DNA of 64,000 nt from Clostridium novyi NT (GCF_000014125.1 NC_008593.1:186001-250000), one strand, 5' to 3'; shown: positions 16,834-26,806, counted from the first letter of the stretch. Notes: generated by a model not told the origin, from the letters alone. Program-made: numbers and translations.

Positions 16834-16850
16834 AGTCAAAGAAAGACAAA
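16834..16850 (+). promoter_or_regulatory. CtsR operator
   Basis: AGTCAAA, GAA, AGACAAA: a direct heptad repeat with 3-base spacing. The CtsR consensus is RGTCAAA-NAN-RGTCAAA; only one base of the heptads differs. A partial third heptad AGTCAAT follows at 16850. The site covers the expected transcription start, consistent with autorepression. Confidence 0.85.
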
Positions 16851-16868
16851 GTCAATAGAGGTGATTAT

Positions 16869-17327
16869 ATGGCGCGATTATCAGATATAATCGAAGAATT
16901 TATAAAAGATATGTTAAATGACAGTGAAAATAGTGAACTTGAAATAGGGAGAAATGATTTAGCAAGTCATTTTAGATGTGCTCCATCTCAAATAAGTTAT
17001 GTACTAACTACCAGATTTTCAACGGATAATGGATATTATGTTGAAAGTAGAAGGGGGGGTGGAGGCTGTATAAAGATAAGAAAAATAGAGTATGAGAATA
17101 ATGATTCTTTAAAATATCTATTTGATAAAAAAATAGGAAATAGTATTACCCAAAATACAGCTTATGGCATAATCCAAGGACTTCAAGAGAGAGATTTTAT
17201 AACAGAAAGAGAAGCTAAACTTATGAAGATATCAGTAAATGATAGAAATTTAGTTATAGCACCAGAAGAAAGAAATATTCTTAGGGCTCAAATATTAAAA
17301 GCTATGTTAAATATTATTTTGTTATAA
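16869..17327 (+). CDS. ctsR: Transcriptional repressor CtsR
   Basis: CtsR represses clp and related stress genes until heat or arginine phosphorylation releases it. The 152-residue protein has the expected winged-helix N-terminus (EIGRNDLASHFRCAPSQISYVL, in two parts around residues 26-47) and the glycine-rich wing ESRRGGGGCIKI near 58. The C-terminal half is the dimerisation domain. GAGGTGAT precedes the ATG. It is the first gene of the ctsR-mcsA-mcsB-clpC operon and its own operator lies just upstream. Confidence 0.97.
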   Translation: MARLSDIIEEFIKDMLNDSENSELEIGRNDLASHFRCAPSQISYVLTTRFSTDNGYYVESRRGGGGCIKIRKIEYENNDSLKYLFDKKIGNSITQNTAYGIIQGLQERDFITEREAKLMKISVNDRNLVIAPEERNILRAQILKAMLNIILL

Positions 17328-17394
17328 AATTCAAGAAAAGTGGTAAAATATAGAATATGTAAGAGAATTTACAAAAGTTCAGAGGGGTGATATT

Positions 17395-17919
17395 TTGCTT
17401 TGTGAGTTATGCAATAAAAATGAAGCTACAATACACATAACTAAAATAGTGAATGGGGTAAAAAAAGAAGCTAACATATGTTCAGAGTGTGCAGGAAAAA
17501 GTGAAGGTTTTAATTTAACTTCTGATATGGATATAATGGCTCCATTTTCTTTTCAAAATATTATAGGTGGCTTAATGGACTATGTAAACAATACTACTAA
17601 GAATAATACAGTTGAAGAGATAAAATGCAAAAATTGTGGAGCATCTTATAGAGAGTTTAAAGAAAAGGGATTGCTTGGTTGCAGTGAATGCTATAAGTAT
17701 TTTAGTCCTGCTATATTATCAGTTGTAAGAGGAGTTCAAGGAAATGTTGAGCATGTTGGAAAAATACCTAAAAAGCTAGGAAAAGACTTAATTCATAGAC
17801 GAAAAATCCTAAACTTAAAAGAACAATTGCAAAAAGCTATAGCTTTGGAAGAATACGAAAAAGCTGCAGAAATAAGAGATAAAATAAAAGAAATAGAAAA
17901 GGAAATTACAGAAAAATAG
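17395..17919 (+). CDS. mcsA: McsA, activator of the protein-arginine kinase
   Basis: McsA activates McsB and thereby controls CtsR and protein turnover. The 174-residue protein has three CxxC pairs typical of zinc binding (residues 3-6, about 29-32, and the CKNC and CSEC of the second module around 80-101), then a C-terminal UVR domain (LEEYEKAAEIRDKIKEIE) that contacts ClpC. Start is TTG after AGAGGGGTGAT; no ATG is available. It is followed 11 bases later by mcsB. Confidence 0.95.
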   Translation: MLCELCNKNEATIHITKIVNGVKKEANICSECAGKSEGFNLTSDMDIMAPFSFQNIIGGLMDYVNNTTKNNTVEEIKCKNCGASYREFKEKGLLGCSECYKYFSPAILSVVRGVQGNVEHVGKIPKKLGKDLIHRRKILNLKEQLQKAIALEEYEKAAEIRDKIKEIEKEITEK

Positions 17920-17930
17920 GGGGTGAGAGT

Positions 17931-18965
17931 ATGGAGAATTGGATAAATGTAAATAATGCAAGTGAAGATATTGTACTTAGTAGTAGGATTAGACTAGCGA
18001 GAAATCTAAAGGGAATACCTTTTCCAAATAAATTAACTGTGGATTCTGCAAAAGACGTTGTGGAGAAGGTTGAAAATGCTATTTTTACAATACCTGATTT
18101 GAAAGATAATTTAAAAAGTAATCATTTATGGGAAAATGATAATGAAACTAATAAGATGTATCTTGAAAAACATCTTATTAGTAGGGGACTTATAAAACAT
18201 GCTAAAGGTTCTGCATTTTTAATAGACAATGATGAAACTATTAGCATTATGATAAATGAGGAAGACCATTTAAGATTACAGACAATAACATCAGGCTTAA
18301 ATTTTAAAGAGGTTTTTAAATCTATAAATGAGCTTGATGATCTACTTGAAGAAAATTTAGAGTATGCTTTTCATGAAAAACTTGGGTATATTACAGCATG
18401 TCCAACTAATCTTGGAACAGGGCTTCGTGCATCAGCTATGGTTCATCTTCCTGCTCTTACTGCCAATAAGGATATAGTAAAGATCTTAAATGGAATAACT
18501 CAACTTGGTATGACTATAAGAGGGTTATATGGAGAAGGGTCAAAAGCTTATGGTAACTTATATCAAATATCTAATCAAATTACTTTAGGACGTGCGGAAG
18601 AACAGATCATTACTAGTTTAGAGGGCATAGTAAAGCAAATTATACAGCAAGAAAGATTAGCAAGAGAAAGAATGAAAACTAAATATAAATATGAGGTTGA
18701 AGATAAGATATTTAGATCATTAGGAGTTTTAAAGTCTGCAAGAATATTAACAGCTAGAGAGGTTTTAAACCTACTTTCAAATGTGAGACTTGGAGTTGAA
18801 GAAGGAATAATAAGCAATATTGATAAAAGTATATTAAATAATCTTTTAATAAATACTCAATCTGCAAGTATTAAAAAGTCATCACAAAAGAAATTAACTG
18901 ATATAGAAGAAAAAATTGAAAGAGCAAAAATAGTTAAAGAAGGATTAAAGGGTATAGAACTTTAA
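17931..18965 (+). CDS. mcsB: Protein-arginine kinase McsB
   Basis: McsB phosphorylates arginines on CtsR and on aggregated proteins, marking them for ClpC-ClpP. The 344-residue protein shows the phosphagen-kinase fold: LSSRIRLARNLKGIPFP near residue 16, the GYITACPTNLGTGLRASAMVHLP segment with the reactive Cys near residue 160 (split here at NLGTG), and LYGEGSKAYGNLYQISNQ near 200. AGGGGGTGA precedes ATG. Its place between mcsA and clpC is the standard operon order. Confidence 0.96.
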   Translation: MENWINVNNASEDIVLSSRIRLARNLKGIPFPNKLTVDSAKDVVEKVENAIFTIPDLKDNLKSNHLWENDNETNKMYLEKHLISRGLIKHAKGSAFLIDNDETISIMINEEDHLRLQTITSGLNFKEVFKSINELDDLLEENLEYAFHEKLGYITACPTNLGTGLRASAMVHLPALTANKDIVKILNGITQLGMTIRGLYGEGSKAYGNLYQISNQITLGRAEEQIITSLEGIVKQIIQQERLARERMKTKYKYEVEDKIFRSLGVLKSARILTAREVLNLLSNVRLGVEEGIISNIDKSILNNLLINTQSASIKKSSQKKLTDIEEKIERAKIVKEGLKGIEL

Positions 18966-18993
18966 AAGTTTTATTAGGAGGTGTATATATTTT

Positions 18994-21435
18994 ATGATAT
19001 TTGGAAGATTTACAGAAAGAGCGCAGAATATTCTTTACTATGCAAAGCAAGCAGCACAAGAATTTAGGCATGGATATATTGGAACTGAACATATATTGCT
19101 TGGACTTTTAAAAGAAGATAAGGGAATGTCCAAAAATCTTTTAAATGATATGAATGTAAATGAAGAAAATGTTAAGAATTTAATTGCCCAATATGAATCT
19201 TTTGGAGAATTTGAATTAAATCAAAAAGAGATACCGCTAACTCCAAGAACAAAAAGATTATTGGAGCTTAGTTTACTTGAGGCAAGGGATAAAGGACATA
19301 ATTATATTACTCCTGAACATATGCTTTTAGCTTTAATAAAAAAGGAAGACGGACTTGCTTATACTATACTAAATGATTTAGGAGTTAACTTTGAAAAACT
19401 TGAAGCCCAACTAGAAAATGATCCTAATTTGAAACAAGGAAAACAAGTTTCAGGAGAAAGTAATGAAAGAGTGTCTCATAATACACCTACTTTAGATAAG
19501 CATGGTCGTGATTTAACTAAGATGGCTGAGGAAGGAAAACTAGATCCTGTAATAGGTAGAGGTGCTGAAACGGAAAGAGTCCTTGAGATTTTATGTAGAA
19601 GAATTAAAAATAATCCTTGCTTAATAGGAGATCCTGGAGTTGGAAAAACTGCTATTGCTGAAGGACTTGCACAAAAGATAGTGCAAGGTAATATACCAGA
19701 AATACTCAAAAATAAAAGAGTTATAGCACTAGACATATCATCTATGGTAGCTGGTTCTAAGTATAGAGGTGAATTTGAAGAAAGAGTTAAGAAAATAATG
19801 GATGAAATATACAAAGACAAAAATGTAATTTTATTTATTGATGAAATTCACACTATAGTAGGAGCTGGTGGAGCTGAAGGGGCCATTGATGCTTCTAATA
19901 TATTAAAACCTGCACTTGCAAGAGGTGAAATTCAATGCATAGGAGCTACAACTATAGATGAATATAGAAAATATATAGAAAAGGATTCTGCACTGGAGAG
20001 AAGATTTCAACCAGTTAATGTAGGAGAGCCTACAAAGGAAGAATCTATAGAAATATTAAAGGGACTTAGAGATAAGTATGAAGCTCATCATGGAGTTAAA
20101 ATAACAGATGATGCAATAGTTGCAGCAGTTGAACTTTCAGATAGGTATATAACAGATAGATTTCTACCAGATAAAGCTATAGATTTAATAGATGAAGCTG
20201 GTGCGAAGGTTAGAATAAAAAATCTAACAGCCCCACCAAGTTTAAAAGACATGGAAGCAGAACTTGAGAAGGTTGTTAAGGAAAAAGAAGATGCTGTTAT
20301 AGTTCAAGATTTTGAGAAAGCTGCATCTTTGAGAGATAAGGAGAAAAACTTAAAGCAACAGTTAAAAGATTTTACTGACAACTGGAAAAAACAAAGCCAC
20401 ATGGTAACTGAAATTGTGTCTGAAGATCAAATAGCTGAGGTAGTATCTACTTGGAGCAATGTGCCAGTTGAAAAATTGACAGAAAAAGAAGCAGATAGAT
20501 TATTAAAATTAGAAGAAACTCTTCACAAAAGGGTAATTGGTCAAAATGAAGCAGTTAAATCCATAGCAAGAGCTGTAAGACGTGCGAGAGTTGGACTTAA
20601 AGATTCTAAAAGACCAATAGGTTCATTTATATTTTTAGGACCTACTGGAGTTGGAAAGACAGAGCTATCAAAGGCACTTGCAGAAGCTATGTTTGGTGAT
20701 GAAAATAATATGATAAGAATTGATATGTCAGAATACATGGAGAAACATGCAGTTTCAAGACTTGTTGGTTCTCCTCCAGGATATGTAGGACATGATGAGG
20801 GTGGACAATTAACAGAACAAGTAAGACGTCATCCTTATTCAGTAATTTTATTTGATGAAATTGAAAAAGCTCATCCAGAGGTATTTAACATACTACTTCA
20901 AATTTTAGAAGATGGAAGACTTACTGATTCAAAAGGAAAGACTGTTGATTTTAAAAATACAATAATAATATTAACTTCAAATGTAGGTGCTTCAAGAATA
21001 AATAAGCAAAATACTTTAGGATTTTCAAGAAGTGAAGATGAAGCGGAAGATGAATATGAAAAGATGAAAGATAATGTAATGGAAGAATTAAAAAATAGTT
21101 TTAGACCAGAATTTTTAAATAGAATTGACGATATTATTGTATTCCATTCATTAGATGAAGAAAACTTAAAGGAAATAGTTAAACTTATGCTAGATGAAGT
21201 ATCAAATAGATTAAAAGATAAAGATATATATATTGATTTTGATGATGAAACAGAAAAGCTTCTAGTTAAAAAAGGTATAGATGTAACTTATGGTGCAAGA
21301 CCATTAAGAAGAACTATAACAAGAATAATAGAAGATAAATTATCAGAAGAAATATTAAAGGGTGTTATAAAAAAAGGCGATAAAGTATATACTACAGTTG
21401 AAAATAATGAGTTAATATTTAAGAAAATCAACTAA
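18994..21435 (+). CDS. clpC: ClpC ATPase, Clp protease regulatory subunit
   Basis: ClpC is the AAA+ unfoldase that feeds phosphoarginine-marked proteins to ClpP. In 813 residues it has the double N-domain (residues 1-145), a first AAA module with GDPGVGKT near 211 and LFIDEIHTIVGAGG near 280, a UVR-containing linker (DFEKAASLRDKEKNLK near 432), and a second AAA module with GPTGVGKTE near 550 and LFDEIEKAHPE near 625. The GFSR loop near 675 should contact ClpP. TTAGGAGGTG precedes the ATG. It closes the CtsR operon. Confidence 0.97.
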   Translation: MIFGRFTERAQNILYYAKQAAQEFRHGYIGTEHILLGLLKEDKGMSKNLLNDMNVNEENVKNLIAQYESFGEFELNQKEIPLTPRTKRLLELSLLEARDKGHNYITPEHMLLALIKKEDGLAYTILNDLGVNFEKLEAQLENDPNLKQGKQVSGESNERVSHNTPTLDKHGRDLTKMAEEGKLDPVIGRGAETERVLEILCRRIKNNPCLIGDPGVGKTAIAEGLAQKIVQGNIPEILKNKRVIALDISSMVAGSKYRGEFEERVKKIMDEIYKDKNVILFIDEIHTIVGAGGAEGAIDASNILKPALARGEIQCIGATTIDEYRKYIEKDSALERRFQPVNVGEPTKEESIEILKGLRDKYEAHHGVKITDDAIVAAVELSDRYITDRFLPDKAIDLIDEAGAKVRIKNLTAPPSLKDMEAELEKVVKEKEDAVIVQDFEKAASLRDKEKNLKQQLKDFTDNWKKQSHMVTEIVSEDQIAEVVSTWSNVPVEKLTEKEADRLLKLEETLHKRVIGQNEAVKSIARAVRRARVGLKDSKRPIGSFIFLGPTGVGKTELSKALAEAMFGDENNMIRIDMSEYMEKHAVSRLVGSPPGYVGHDEGGQLTEQVRRHPYSVILFDEIEKAHPEVFNILLQILEDGRLTDSKGKTVDFKNTIIILTSNVGASRINKQNTLGFSRSEDEAEDEYEKMKDNVMEELKNSFRPEFLNRIDDIIVFHSLDEENLKEIVKLMLDEVSNRLKDKDIYIDFDDETEKLLVKKGIDVTYGARPLRRTITRIIEDKLSEEILKGVIKKGDKVYTTVENNELIFKKIN

Positions 21436-21452
21436 ATTTTAGAGATAATTAG

Positions 21453-21489
21453 AACCGATTAGTGTAACCATTGTTATGCTGTCGGTTTT
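21453..21489 (+). terminator. Terminator of the ctsR operon
   Basis: AACCGA pairs with TCGGTT, continuing into AGTGTAAC with GTTATGCT around a CATT loop; TTTT follows. Confidence 0.75.
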
Positions 21490-21598
21490 AAAATTATCAT
21501 AAATTAACTAATTTCTATAAAAATTTTTTATTTCATACAATTTTATACTAAAATAATGTATAATAATATTTTGTATGAATAAATAGGAGTGATGTGAT

Positions 21599-22960
21599 AT
21601 GGCTAAGAATAAAAGCGTATTTGTATGCCAAGAATGTGGATATGAGGCTCCTAAATGGTTTGGAAAATGTCCTGGTTGTAACACATGGAATAGTATGGTT
21701 GAAGAAAAGAAAATGGATACTGTAAAAAGTAAAAGGGTTGGAATAACTCAAAATAACAGTAAGCCAGAGAGTATACTAAACATAAAATCAGGAGAATTTA
21801 ATAGATATGATACTGGTATTGGAGAACTTAATAGGGTTTTAGGTGGAGGACTTGTTAAGGGTTCTTTAACATTAATATCAGGGGCTCCCGGTATAGGGAA
21901 GTCAACAATACTTCTTCAAACAGCAAACAACATTGCTACAAAAATAGGAAAAGTATTATATGTATCAGGAGAAGAGTCCGGTGAACAGATAAAAATAAGA
22001 GGTGACAGAATAGGAAATATATCCTCTGAACTTTATATATTATCTGAAACTAATTTAGAAATAATAGAAGAACATATTAATTCAATGAATCCAGTATTTG
22101 TTATAATAGATTCTATACAGACATTGTTTAAACCGTCTATTGAGTCAGCACCAGGAAGTGTATCTCAAGTTAGAGAGTGTTCTAATGAACTTATGAGAAT
22201 AGCAAAAACTAAAAATATACCATTATTTATAGTTGCCCATGTAACAAAGCAGGGAGAACTTGCAGGACCTAGAGTATTAGAGCATATGGTAGATACAGTT
22301 TTATCATTTGAAGGTGAAAGAACTCAAGAATTTAGAATATTAAGGACATTAAAAAATAGATTTGGAACTACAAGCGAAATTGGTGTTTTTGAAATGAGAG
22401 AAGAAGGGCTTCGAGAAATCTTTAATCCTTCTGAAGTATTTTTAGAAGAAACTAATTTTAATGCAGAAGGTTCAATAGTTATAGGTGTAATGGAAGGAAC
22501 TAGACCTATATTAGTAGAAATACAAGCATTAGTTACAGAAACTAAGGCAATTATGCCAAGAAGAACAGCAGTGGGTGTTGATAATGCTAGATTAAATCTT
22601 ATATTAGCTGTTTTAGAGAAAAAGCTAAAAATTCCTTTTTATAATTGTGATGTTTATGTAAATGTAGTTGGAGGAATTGACATAGAGGGTACTTATGGAG
22701 ATTTAGGACTTGCACTTGCATTAGTTTCAAGTATAAAAAGTAGAGAATTTAAGTTAAATAAGATGATTGTTTTTGGAGAAATTGGGTTAACAGGAGAAGT
22801 AAGACCTATTTCATTATGCGATAGACTTGTTAATGAAGGCATAAAAATGGGATTTGAGAATATTGTTATACCAACTAGAAATAAAGATAAAATAACAACA
22901 AAAAATAAAAATATAATTGGTGTTTCATCATTAAAAGAGGCTATATCAAAAGTATTTTAA
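21599..22960 (+). CDS. radA: DNA repair protein RadA
   Basis: RadA helps process recombination intermediates. The 453-residue protein has the N-terminal zinc finger C10-C13-C24-C27, a RecA-like core with Walker A GAPGIGKS near residue 98, the RadA-specific KNRFG motif near 255, and a C-terminal Lon-like domain (GDLGLALALVSSIKSREF near 365). AGGAGTGAT precedes ATG. disA begins 31 bases downstream, the conserved radA-disA pair. Confidence 0.97.
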   Translation: MAKNKSVFVCQECGYEAPKWFGKCPGCNTWNSMVEEKKMDTVKSKRVGITQNNSKPESILNIKSGEFNRYDTGIGELNRVLGGGLVKGSLTLISGAPGIGKSTILLQTANNIATKIGKVLYVSGEESGEQIKIRGDRIGNISSELYILSETNLEIIEEHINSMNPVFVIIDSIQTLFKPSIESAPGSVSQVRECSNELMRIAKTKNIPLFIVAHVTKQGELAGPRVLEHMVDTVLSFEGERTQEFRILRTLKNRFGTTSEIGVFEMREEGLREIFNPSEVFLEETNFNAEGSIVIGVMEGTRPILVEIQALVTETKAIMPRRTAVGVDNARLNLILAVLEKKLKIPFYNCDVYVNVVGGIDIEGTYGDLGLALALVSSIKSREFKLNKMIVFGEIGLTGEVRPISLCDRLVNEGIKMGFENIVIPTRNKDKITTKNKNIIGVSSLKEAISKVF

Positions 22961-22991
22961 TAAAAAAATATAAGGGAAGGAGGGGAAGTAT

Positions 22992-24059
22992 ATGAGGCTT
23001 GAAAAGGATAAAAAGCTTATTGAAATATTAAAGATAACAGCACCAGGAACTCAACTAAGAGAGGGACTAGATAATATTTTAAGAGCTAAAACTGGGGGAC
23101 TTATAATACTTGGAGATAGTGAGGAAATATTAGAAATTGTAGATGGTGGATTTAACATAGACTCCGAATACAGTTCTTCATATATATATGAACTTGCCAA
23201 AATGGACGGAGCTATAGTTTTAAGTAGCGATTTAAAGAAAATATTATATGCAAATACGCAACTTATACCACAAGCATCTATACCAACATTTGAAACAGGC
23301 ACTAGACATAGAACAGCTCATAGAGTTACAAAACAGACAGGATGTATTGTAATTGCTATATCTCAAAGAAGAAATATAATAACAGTGTATAAAAATGATA
23401 TTAAATATGTATTAAGAGATAGTAGTGTAATACTTGCAAGAGCAAATCAGGCACTTCAAACTTTAGAGAAGTATGTTTCTGTTTTAGAAAGAGTAATGAG
23501 TAATTTAAACTTATTAGAATTTCAAGATTTAGTTACATTATTTGATGTAATGACAGCCATCCAAAGAACTGAAATGGTAATGAGAATAGTTGATGAAGTT
23601 GAAAGATACATAATAGAGCTTGGAAATGAAGGAAGACTTATATCAATGCAACTTAGTGAACTTGTTAAAAGTGTTGAAGAAGACGGTATACTTTTAATAA
23701 GAGATTATTGTAAAGATGATATGGACTATAATAAAATATATGAACAAATTCAAAATATGTCTTCAGATGAAATACTAGAACTTGATACAATTTCTAAAGC
23801 ACTAGGATATGCTTCGGGAGTACCTCTAGTAGACACATTGATTTCACCAAGAGGATACAGAATGCTTAGCAAAATACCTAGAATACCTGTTAATGTTATT
23901 GAAAATGTAGTAAATAACTTCAAGGAACTAAAAGAAGTTATGGAGGCATCATATGAAGAACTTGATAATGTAGAAGGTATTGGAGAGGCAAGAGCTAAAG
24001 CCATTAAGAATGGACTTAGAAGATTAAGAGAACAATTTATGATAGATAAACAAATATAG
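22992..24059 (+). CDS. disA: Diadenylate cyclase DisA
   Basis: DisA makes cyclic di-AMP from two ATP and scans DNA for branched structures, linking DNA state to signalling. The 355-residue protein has the N-terminal DAC domain with the DGA (residues about 75-77) and RHRTA (near 108) motifs, a helical linker, and a C-terminal helix-hairpin-helix DNA-binding domain ([18 protein letters not shown] near 325). GGAAGGAGGGG precedes ATG. The last five codons and stop lie inside a 56-bp palindrome shared with the convergent gene. Confidence 0.97.
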   Translation: MRLEKDKKLIEILKITAPGTQLREGLDNILRAKTGGLIILGDSEEILEIVDGGFNIDSEYSSSYIYELAKMDGAIVLSSDLKKILYANTQLIPQASIPTFETGTRHRTAHRVTKQTGCIVIAISQRRNIITVYKNDIKYVLRDSSVILARANQALQTLEKYVSVLERVMSNLNLLEFQDLVTLFDVMTAIQRTEMVMRIVDEVERYIIELGNEGRLISMQLSELVKSVEEDGILLIRDYCKDDMDYNKIYEQIQNMSSDEILELDTISKALGYASGVPLVDTLISPRGYRMLSKIPRIPVNVIENVVNNFKELKEVMEASYEELDNVEGIGEARAKAIKNGLRRLREQFMIDKQI

Positions 24060-24100
24060 CACAAAATAAGATATCTTATTTTGTGCTATATTTGTTTATC
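24045..24100. terminator. 56-bp perfect palindrome, bidirectional terminator
   Basis: Bases 24045-24072 are the exact inverse complement of 24073-24100, centred on GATATC. The two convergent genes, disA and the gene to its right, both end inside it: each stop codon is part of an arm. T-rich tracts occur in both directions. It should form a very stable RNA hairpin in both transcripts. Confidence 0.85.
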
Positions 24101-24497
24101 TTAAATTATATTTTCCAAGTGTTTTTGTTTTATCATATTCCTTTAAAAGTATATCGTATAGATTTAAATCTAATAAGTTACATAATGATGTTAAGTAGAA
24201 TAAATTATTTCCTATTTCTCTTTCTATAATTTCTCTACATTTGTCACAAAGTTCTCCGTGTAGATGATTATCAAGATTAAGTTTTAAAGAATCTAGTGAC
24301 GTATTGTAAGCAGGTGACAAAGATTGTTTTTTGGCATCTATTTCTATACAGCCGCAATTAGTAACAGATTTGGCTATAGCCCGGTTAATTCTACCTTGGG
24401 TTTCCTGAAGCTTTGTAATTATATCAAGTAAGCTTCTGTGTCTTAAAAGAGATTCATCTACTGCGTTTTGAAAATCATCAAAAATAACGTCTTTCAT
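24096..24497 (-). CDS. Conserved-type protein of unknown function, MazG-like helical tail
   Basis: The 133-residue product starts MKDVIFDDFQNAVDES. A helical N-half is followed by a VTNCGCIEI segment, a HLHGELCDKCREIIE segment with CxxC, and a C-terminal stretch (EIGNNLFYLTSLCNLLDLNL) that resembles the last helices of MazG-like pyrophosphohydrolases; the acidic metal ligands of MazG are incomplete, so enzymatic activity is doubtful. The start was moved six codons in, to the ATG 8 bases after GAGGAG. I do not recognise a specific function. It faces disA. Confidence 0.75.
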   Translation of the reverse strand: MKDVIFDDFQNAVDESLLRHRSLLDIITKLQETQGRINRAIAKSVTNCGCIEIDAKKQSLSPAYNTSLDSLKLNLDNHLHGELCDKCREIIEREIGNNLFYLTSLCNLLDLNLYDILLKEYDKTKTLGKYNLR

Positions 24498-24802
24498 AAT
24501 TTCAACTCCTCGCAATGTTTAACCAATATATTACAAATTAATTATAAAATGTTTCACAACCATTTGTCAATGAATGGTAAATAATTAATTAATACACATA
24601 TATAATAAAACATTAAAAAATTTATTAATAGGGGGATTAATAAGTTAAATTTTAGTCAAAAATATATATAAAGGAATATGTCCGTGAATAATTTATAAAC
24701 AAATTTTCCTTTAGTTGCAATAACGTATATAATAATATATATTGTTATTAAAAAAGTTAAACAATGATTTTGGATTTATATTATTTTGAGGAGGTGAAGT
24801 CT
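24498..24802. other. 305-bp divergent intergenic region
   Basis: Very AT-rich DNA between two divergent genes. It contains an imperfect inverted repeat at 24719-24749 (AATAAC with GTTATT and inner TATAT with ATATA). I see no small gene with a binding site and no recognised RNA. It should hold both divergent promoters, but no -35/-10 pair stood out. Confidence 0.5.
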
Positions 24803-25882
24803 ATGTTTAAAAAAGTACTTAGAGGTCTTTTTACTTTAATGGGAATTGTGCTTGGATTCTTAACTGGTGAGTGGCTTCTTAATCTAAATCAACTAGCATA
24901 TTTTGCTGGCAATACTATACTTAGAATTGTATTTATTATTTTTTCTTCTTTGATTCTTGGACTTATATTATTTTTAATTTCACCTGTTTTTAGTGCGTTA
25001 ATAACTAGAGTTATGGAATATCTTGAAGATAGTATACAAAGAACCCCTACAATTGATGTGTTAATAGGGGCTATTGGCGCTATTATAGGATTAATAATTT
25101 CTATTCCTGTAGTGAGTTTATTTAATGACACTCTTGTGTTAAAAATAATAGGGATAATTATAGTTCTTATAGTATCATCAGTATCAGCTGATGTATGCGT
25201 CAAGAAAAAAGAAGATATAATTGGAGTTATATCTAATTTGAAAAAAACTAATACTACTAAAGAAAAGAAGCTTAAAGCTTCATATAAAGGAACTCCAAAG
25301 GTATTAGATACATCTGTAATAATTGATGGAAGAATTCTTGATATATGCAGAACAGGTTTTATAGAGGGGACACTAGTTATACCTAACTTTGTATTAGATG
25401 AATTAAGACATATAGCCGATTCTTCTGATAGTTTAAAGAGAAATAGGGGAAGACGTGGTCTTGATATATTAAATAAAATTCAAAAAGAATTAGATTTAGA
25501 TATTAAGATAACAGATAAAGATTTCCCAGAAATAGAGGAAGTTGATAGTAAGCTATTGAAGATGGCTAAGGTTTTAAAAGGTAAAGTAATAACTAATGAC
25601 TATAATTTAAATAAAGTAGCAGGAGTTCAAGGAGTACCAGTATTAAATATAAATGAACTTGCAAATGCTGTTAAGTCCGTAGTTCTTCCAGGAGAAGAAA
25701 TGATACTTCAAATAATTAAAGATGGAAAAGAGCAGGAACAAGGAATTGCTTATTTAGACGATGGTACAATGATAGTTGTAGAAGGTGGAAAAAGACACAT
25801 TGGTGAAGTGAAAGACGTTATAGTTACATCTGTATTGCAAACTGCTGCTGGTAGAATGATATTTGCAAAAATCAAGAGATAA
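24803..25882 (+). CDS. PIN-TRAM membrane protein (YacL family)
   Basis: From the chosen ATG the product has 359 residues: four hydrophobic N-terminal segments (residues about 7-125), a PIN nuclease domain starting at KVLDTSVIIDGRI near 164 with acidic residues (DELRH, NDYNLNK), and a C-terminal TRAM domain (EQGIAYLDDGTMIVVEGGKRH) that binds RNA. Related YacL proteins sit between disA or radA and ispD in Firmicutes. The GAGGAGGTGA site rules out the 13-codon extension. A ribonuclease role is inferred. Confidence 0.9.
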   Translation: MFKKVLRGLFTLMGIVLGFLTGEWLLNLNQLAYFAGNTILRIVFIIFSSLILGLILFLISPVFSALITRVMEYLEDSIQRTPTIDVLIGAIGAIIGLIISIPVVSLFNDTLVLKIIGIIIVLIVSSVSADVCVKKKEDIIGVISNLKKTNTTKEKKLKASYKGTPKVLDTSVIIDGRILDICRTGFIEGTLVIPNFVLDELRHIADSSDSLKRNRGRRGLDILNKIQKELDLDIKITDKDFPEIEEVDSKLLKMAKVLKGKVITNDYNLNKVAGVQGVPVLNINELANAVKSVVLPGEEMILQIIKDGKEQEQGIAYLDDGTMIVVEGGKRHIGEVKDVIVTSVLQTAAGRMIFAKIKR

Positions 25883-25904
25883 ATACTAAAAGAGGTGTTT
25901 TAGT

Positions 25905-26600
25905 GTGAGCAAGAATTGTGCAATTGTAGTAGCAGCAGGTAAAGGAACTAGAATGAATACTGACATAAACAAGCAGTTTATAAATTTAAAAGGAAATCCA
26001 ATTTTATATTATACATTGAAGAAGTTTCAAGATAATACATCTATAGATAATATAGTTTTAGTTCTATCAAAAGATGAAATTGGGTATTGCGTGGAAAATG
26101 TATTGAAAAAGTACCATTTAGATAAAGTAACTCATATAGTTGAGGGTGGAAAAACAAGACAAGAATCTGTTATAAGTGGATTAAATGCAGTTAAAGATAG
26201 TGAAATTGTGTTAATACATGATGGAGCAAGACCATTTATAGAAGATAGAATAATTGAAGATGGAATAAAATATGCTAAATTATACGGAGCTTCTGCCTGT
26301 GGTGTAAAAGTTAAAGATACTATAAAAGTTATAGCTGAAGATGGATTTTCCAAAGATACGTTAAAGAGAGAAGAGTTATTTTCAGTTCAAACTCCACAGT
26401 GTTTTAAATATGATTTAATATTAAATTGTCACAAAAAAGCTTTAAAAGATAACATTGAAGTTACTGACGATACATCTGTTGTAGAAAGTTATGGCCATAG
26501 AGTGTATTTGTATGAGGGAAGTTATAACAATATAAAAATAACAACTCCAGAAGATTTGCCTATGGGAGAGAGTATACTAGAAAATATTAAAACATGTTAA
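25905..26600 (+). CDS. ispD: 2-C-methyl-D-erythritol 4-phosphate cytidylyltransferase
   Basis: IspD joins CTP to methylerythritol phosphate in the non-mevalonate isoprenoid pathway. The 231-residue protein has the nucleotide-binding AAGKGTRMN (residues about 9-17), [10 protein letters not shown] near 80, HDGARPF near 105 and DDTSVVE near 190. Start is GTG after AGAGGTG. It follows the PIN-TRAM gene by 22 bases and ends at a strong terminator. Confidence 0.96.
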   Translation: MSKNCAIVVAAGKGTRMNTDINKQFINLKGNPILYYTLKKFQDNTSIDNIVLVLSKDEIGYCVENVLKKYHLDKVTHIVEGGKTRQESVISGLNAVKDSEIVLIHDGARPFIEDRIIEDGIKYAKLYGASACGVKVKDTIKVIAEDGFSKDTLKREELFSVQTPQCFKYDLILNCHKKALKDNIEVTDDTSVVESYGHRVYLYEGSYNNIKITTPEDLPMGESILENIKTC

Positions 26601-26609
26601 GATACATAA

Positions 26610-26655
26610 AATAAACTCTTTCTAATATTTTATTAGAAAGAGTTTATTAATTTTT
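26610..26655 (+). terminator. Terminator after ispD
   Basis: An 18-bp perfect stem (AATAAACTCTTTCTAATA with its inverse) around a 3-base spacer, followed by AATTTTT. Confidence 0.9.
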
Positions 26656-26806
26656 AAAATACTCTAGAAATAAGGTTATTTATTAGTGGAAGAATAAACA
26701 ATAAATATGTATAATTTATAATAGGGCATTTAGTGCGATAATATCCTTTAAAATTAGGTTATAATAAATAGAATAAGTTGAATGTAACTTGTTGGGAGGC
26801 AATAAA

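Noticed and set aside
16657..16839. 60-codon minus-strand frame between rubrerythrin and ctsR
   Set aside because: It consists of a terminator and the ctsR promoter read in reverse; composition is AT-rich noise.
26656..26806. T-box riboswitch before cysS
   Set aside because: The conserved T-box sequence and a terminator/antiterminator pair are absent.
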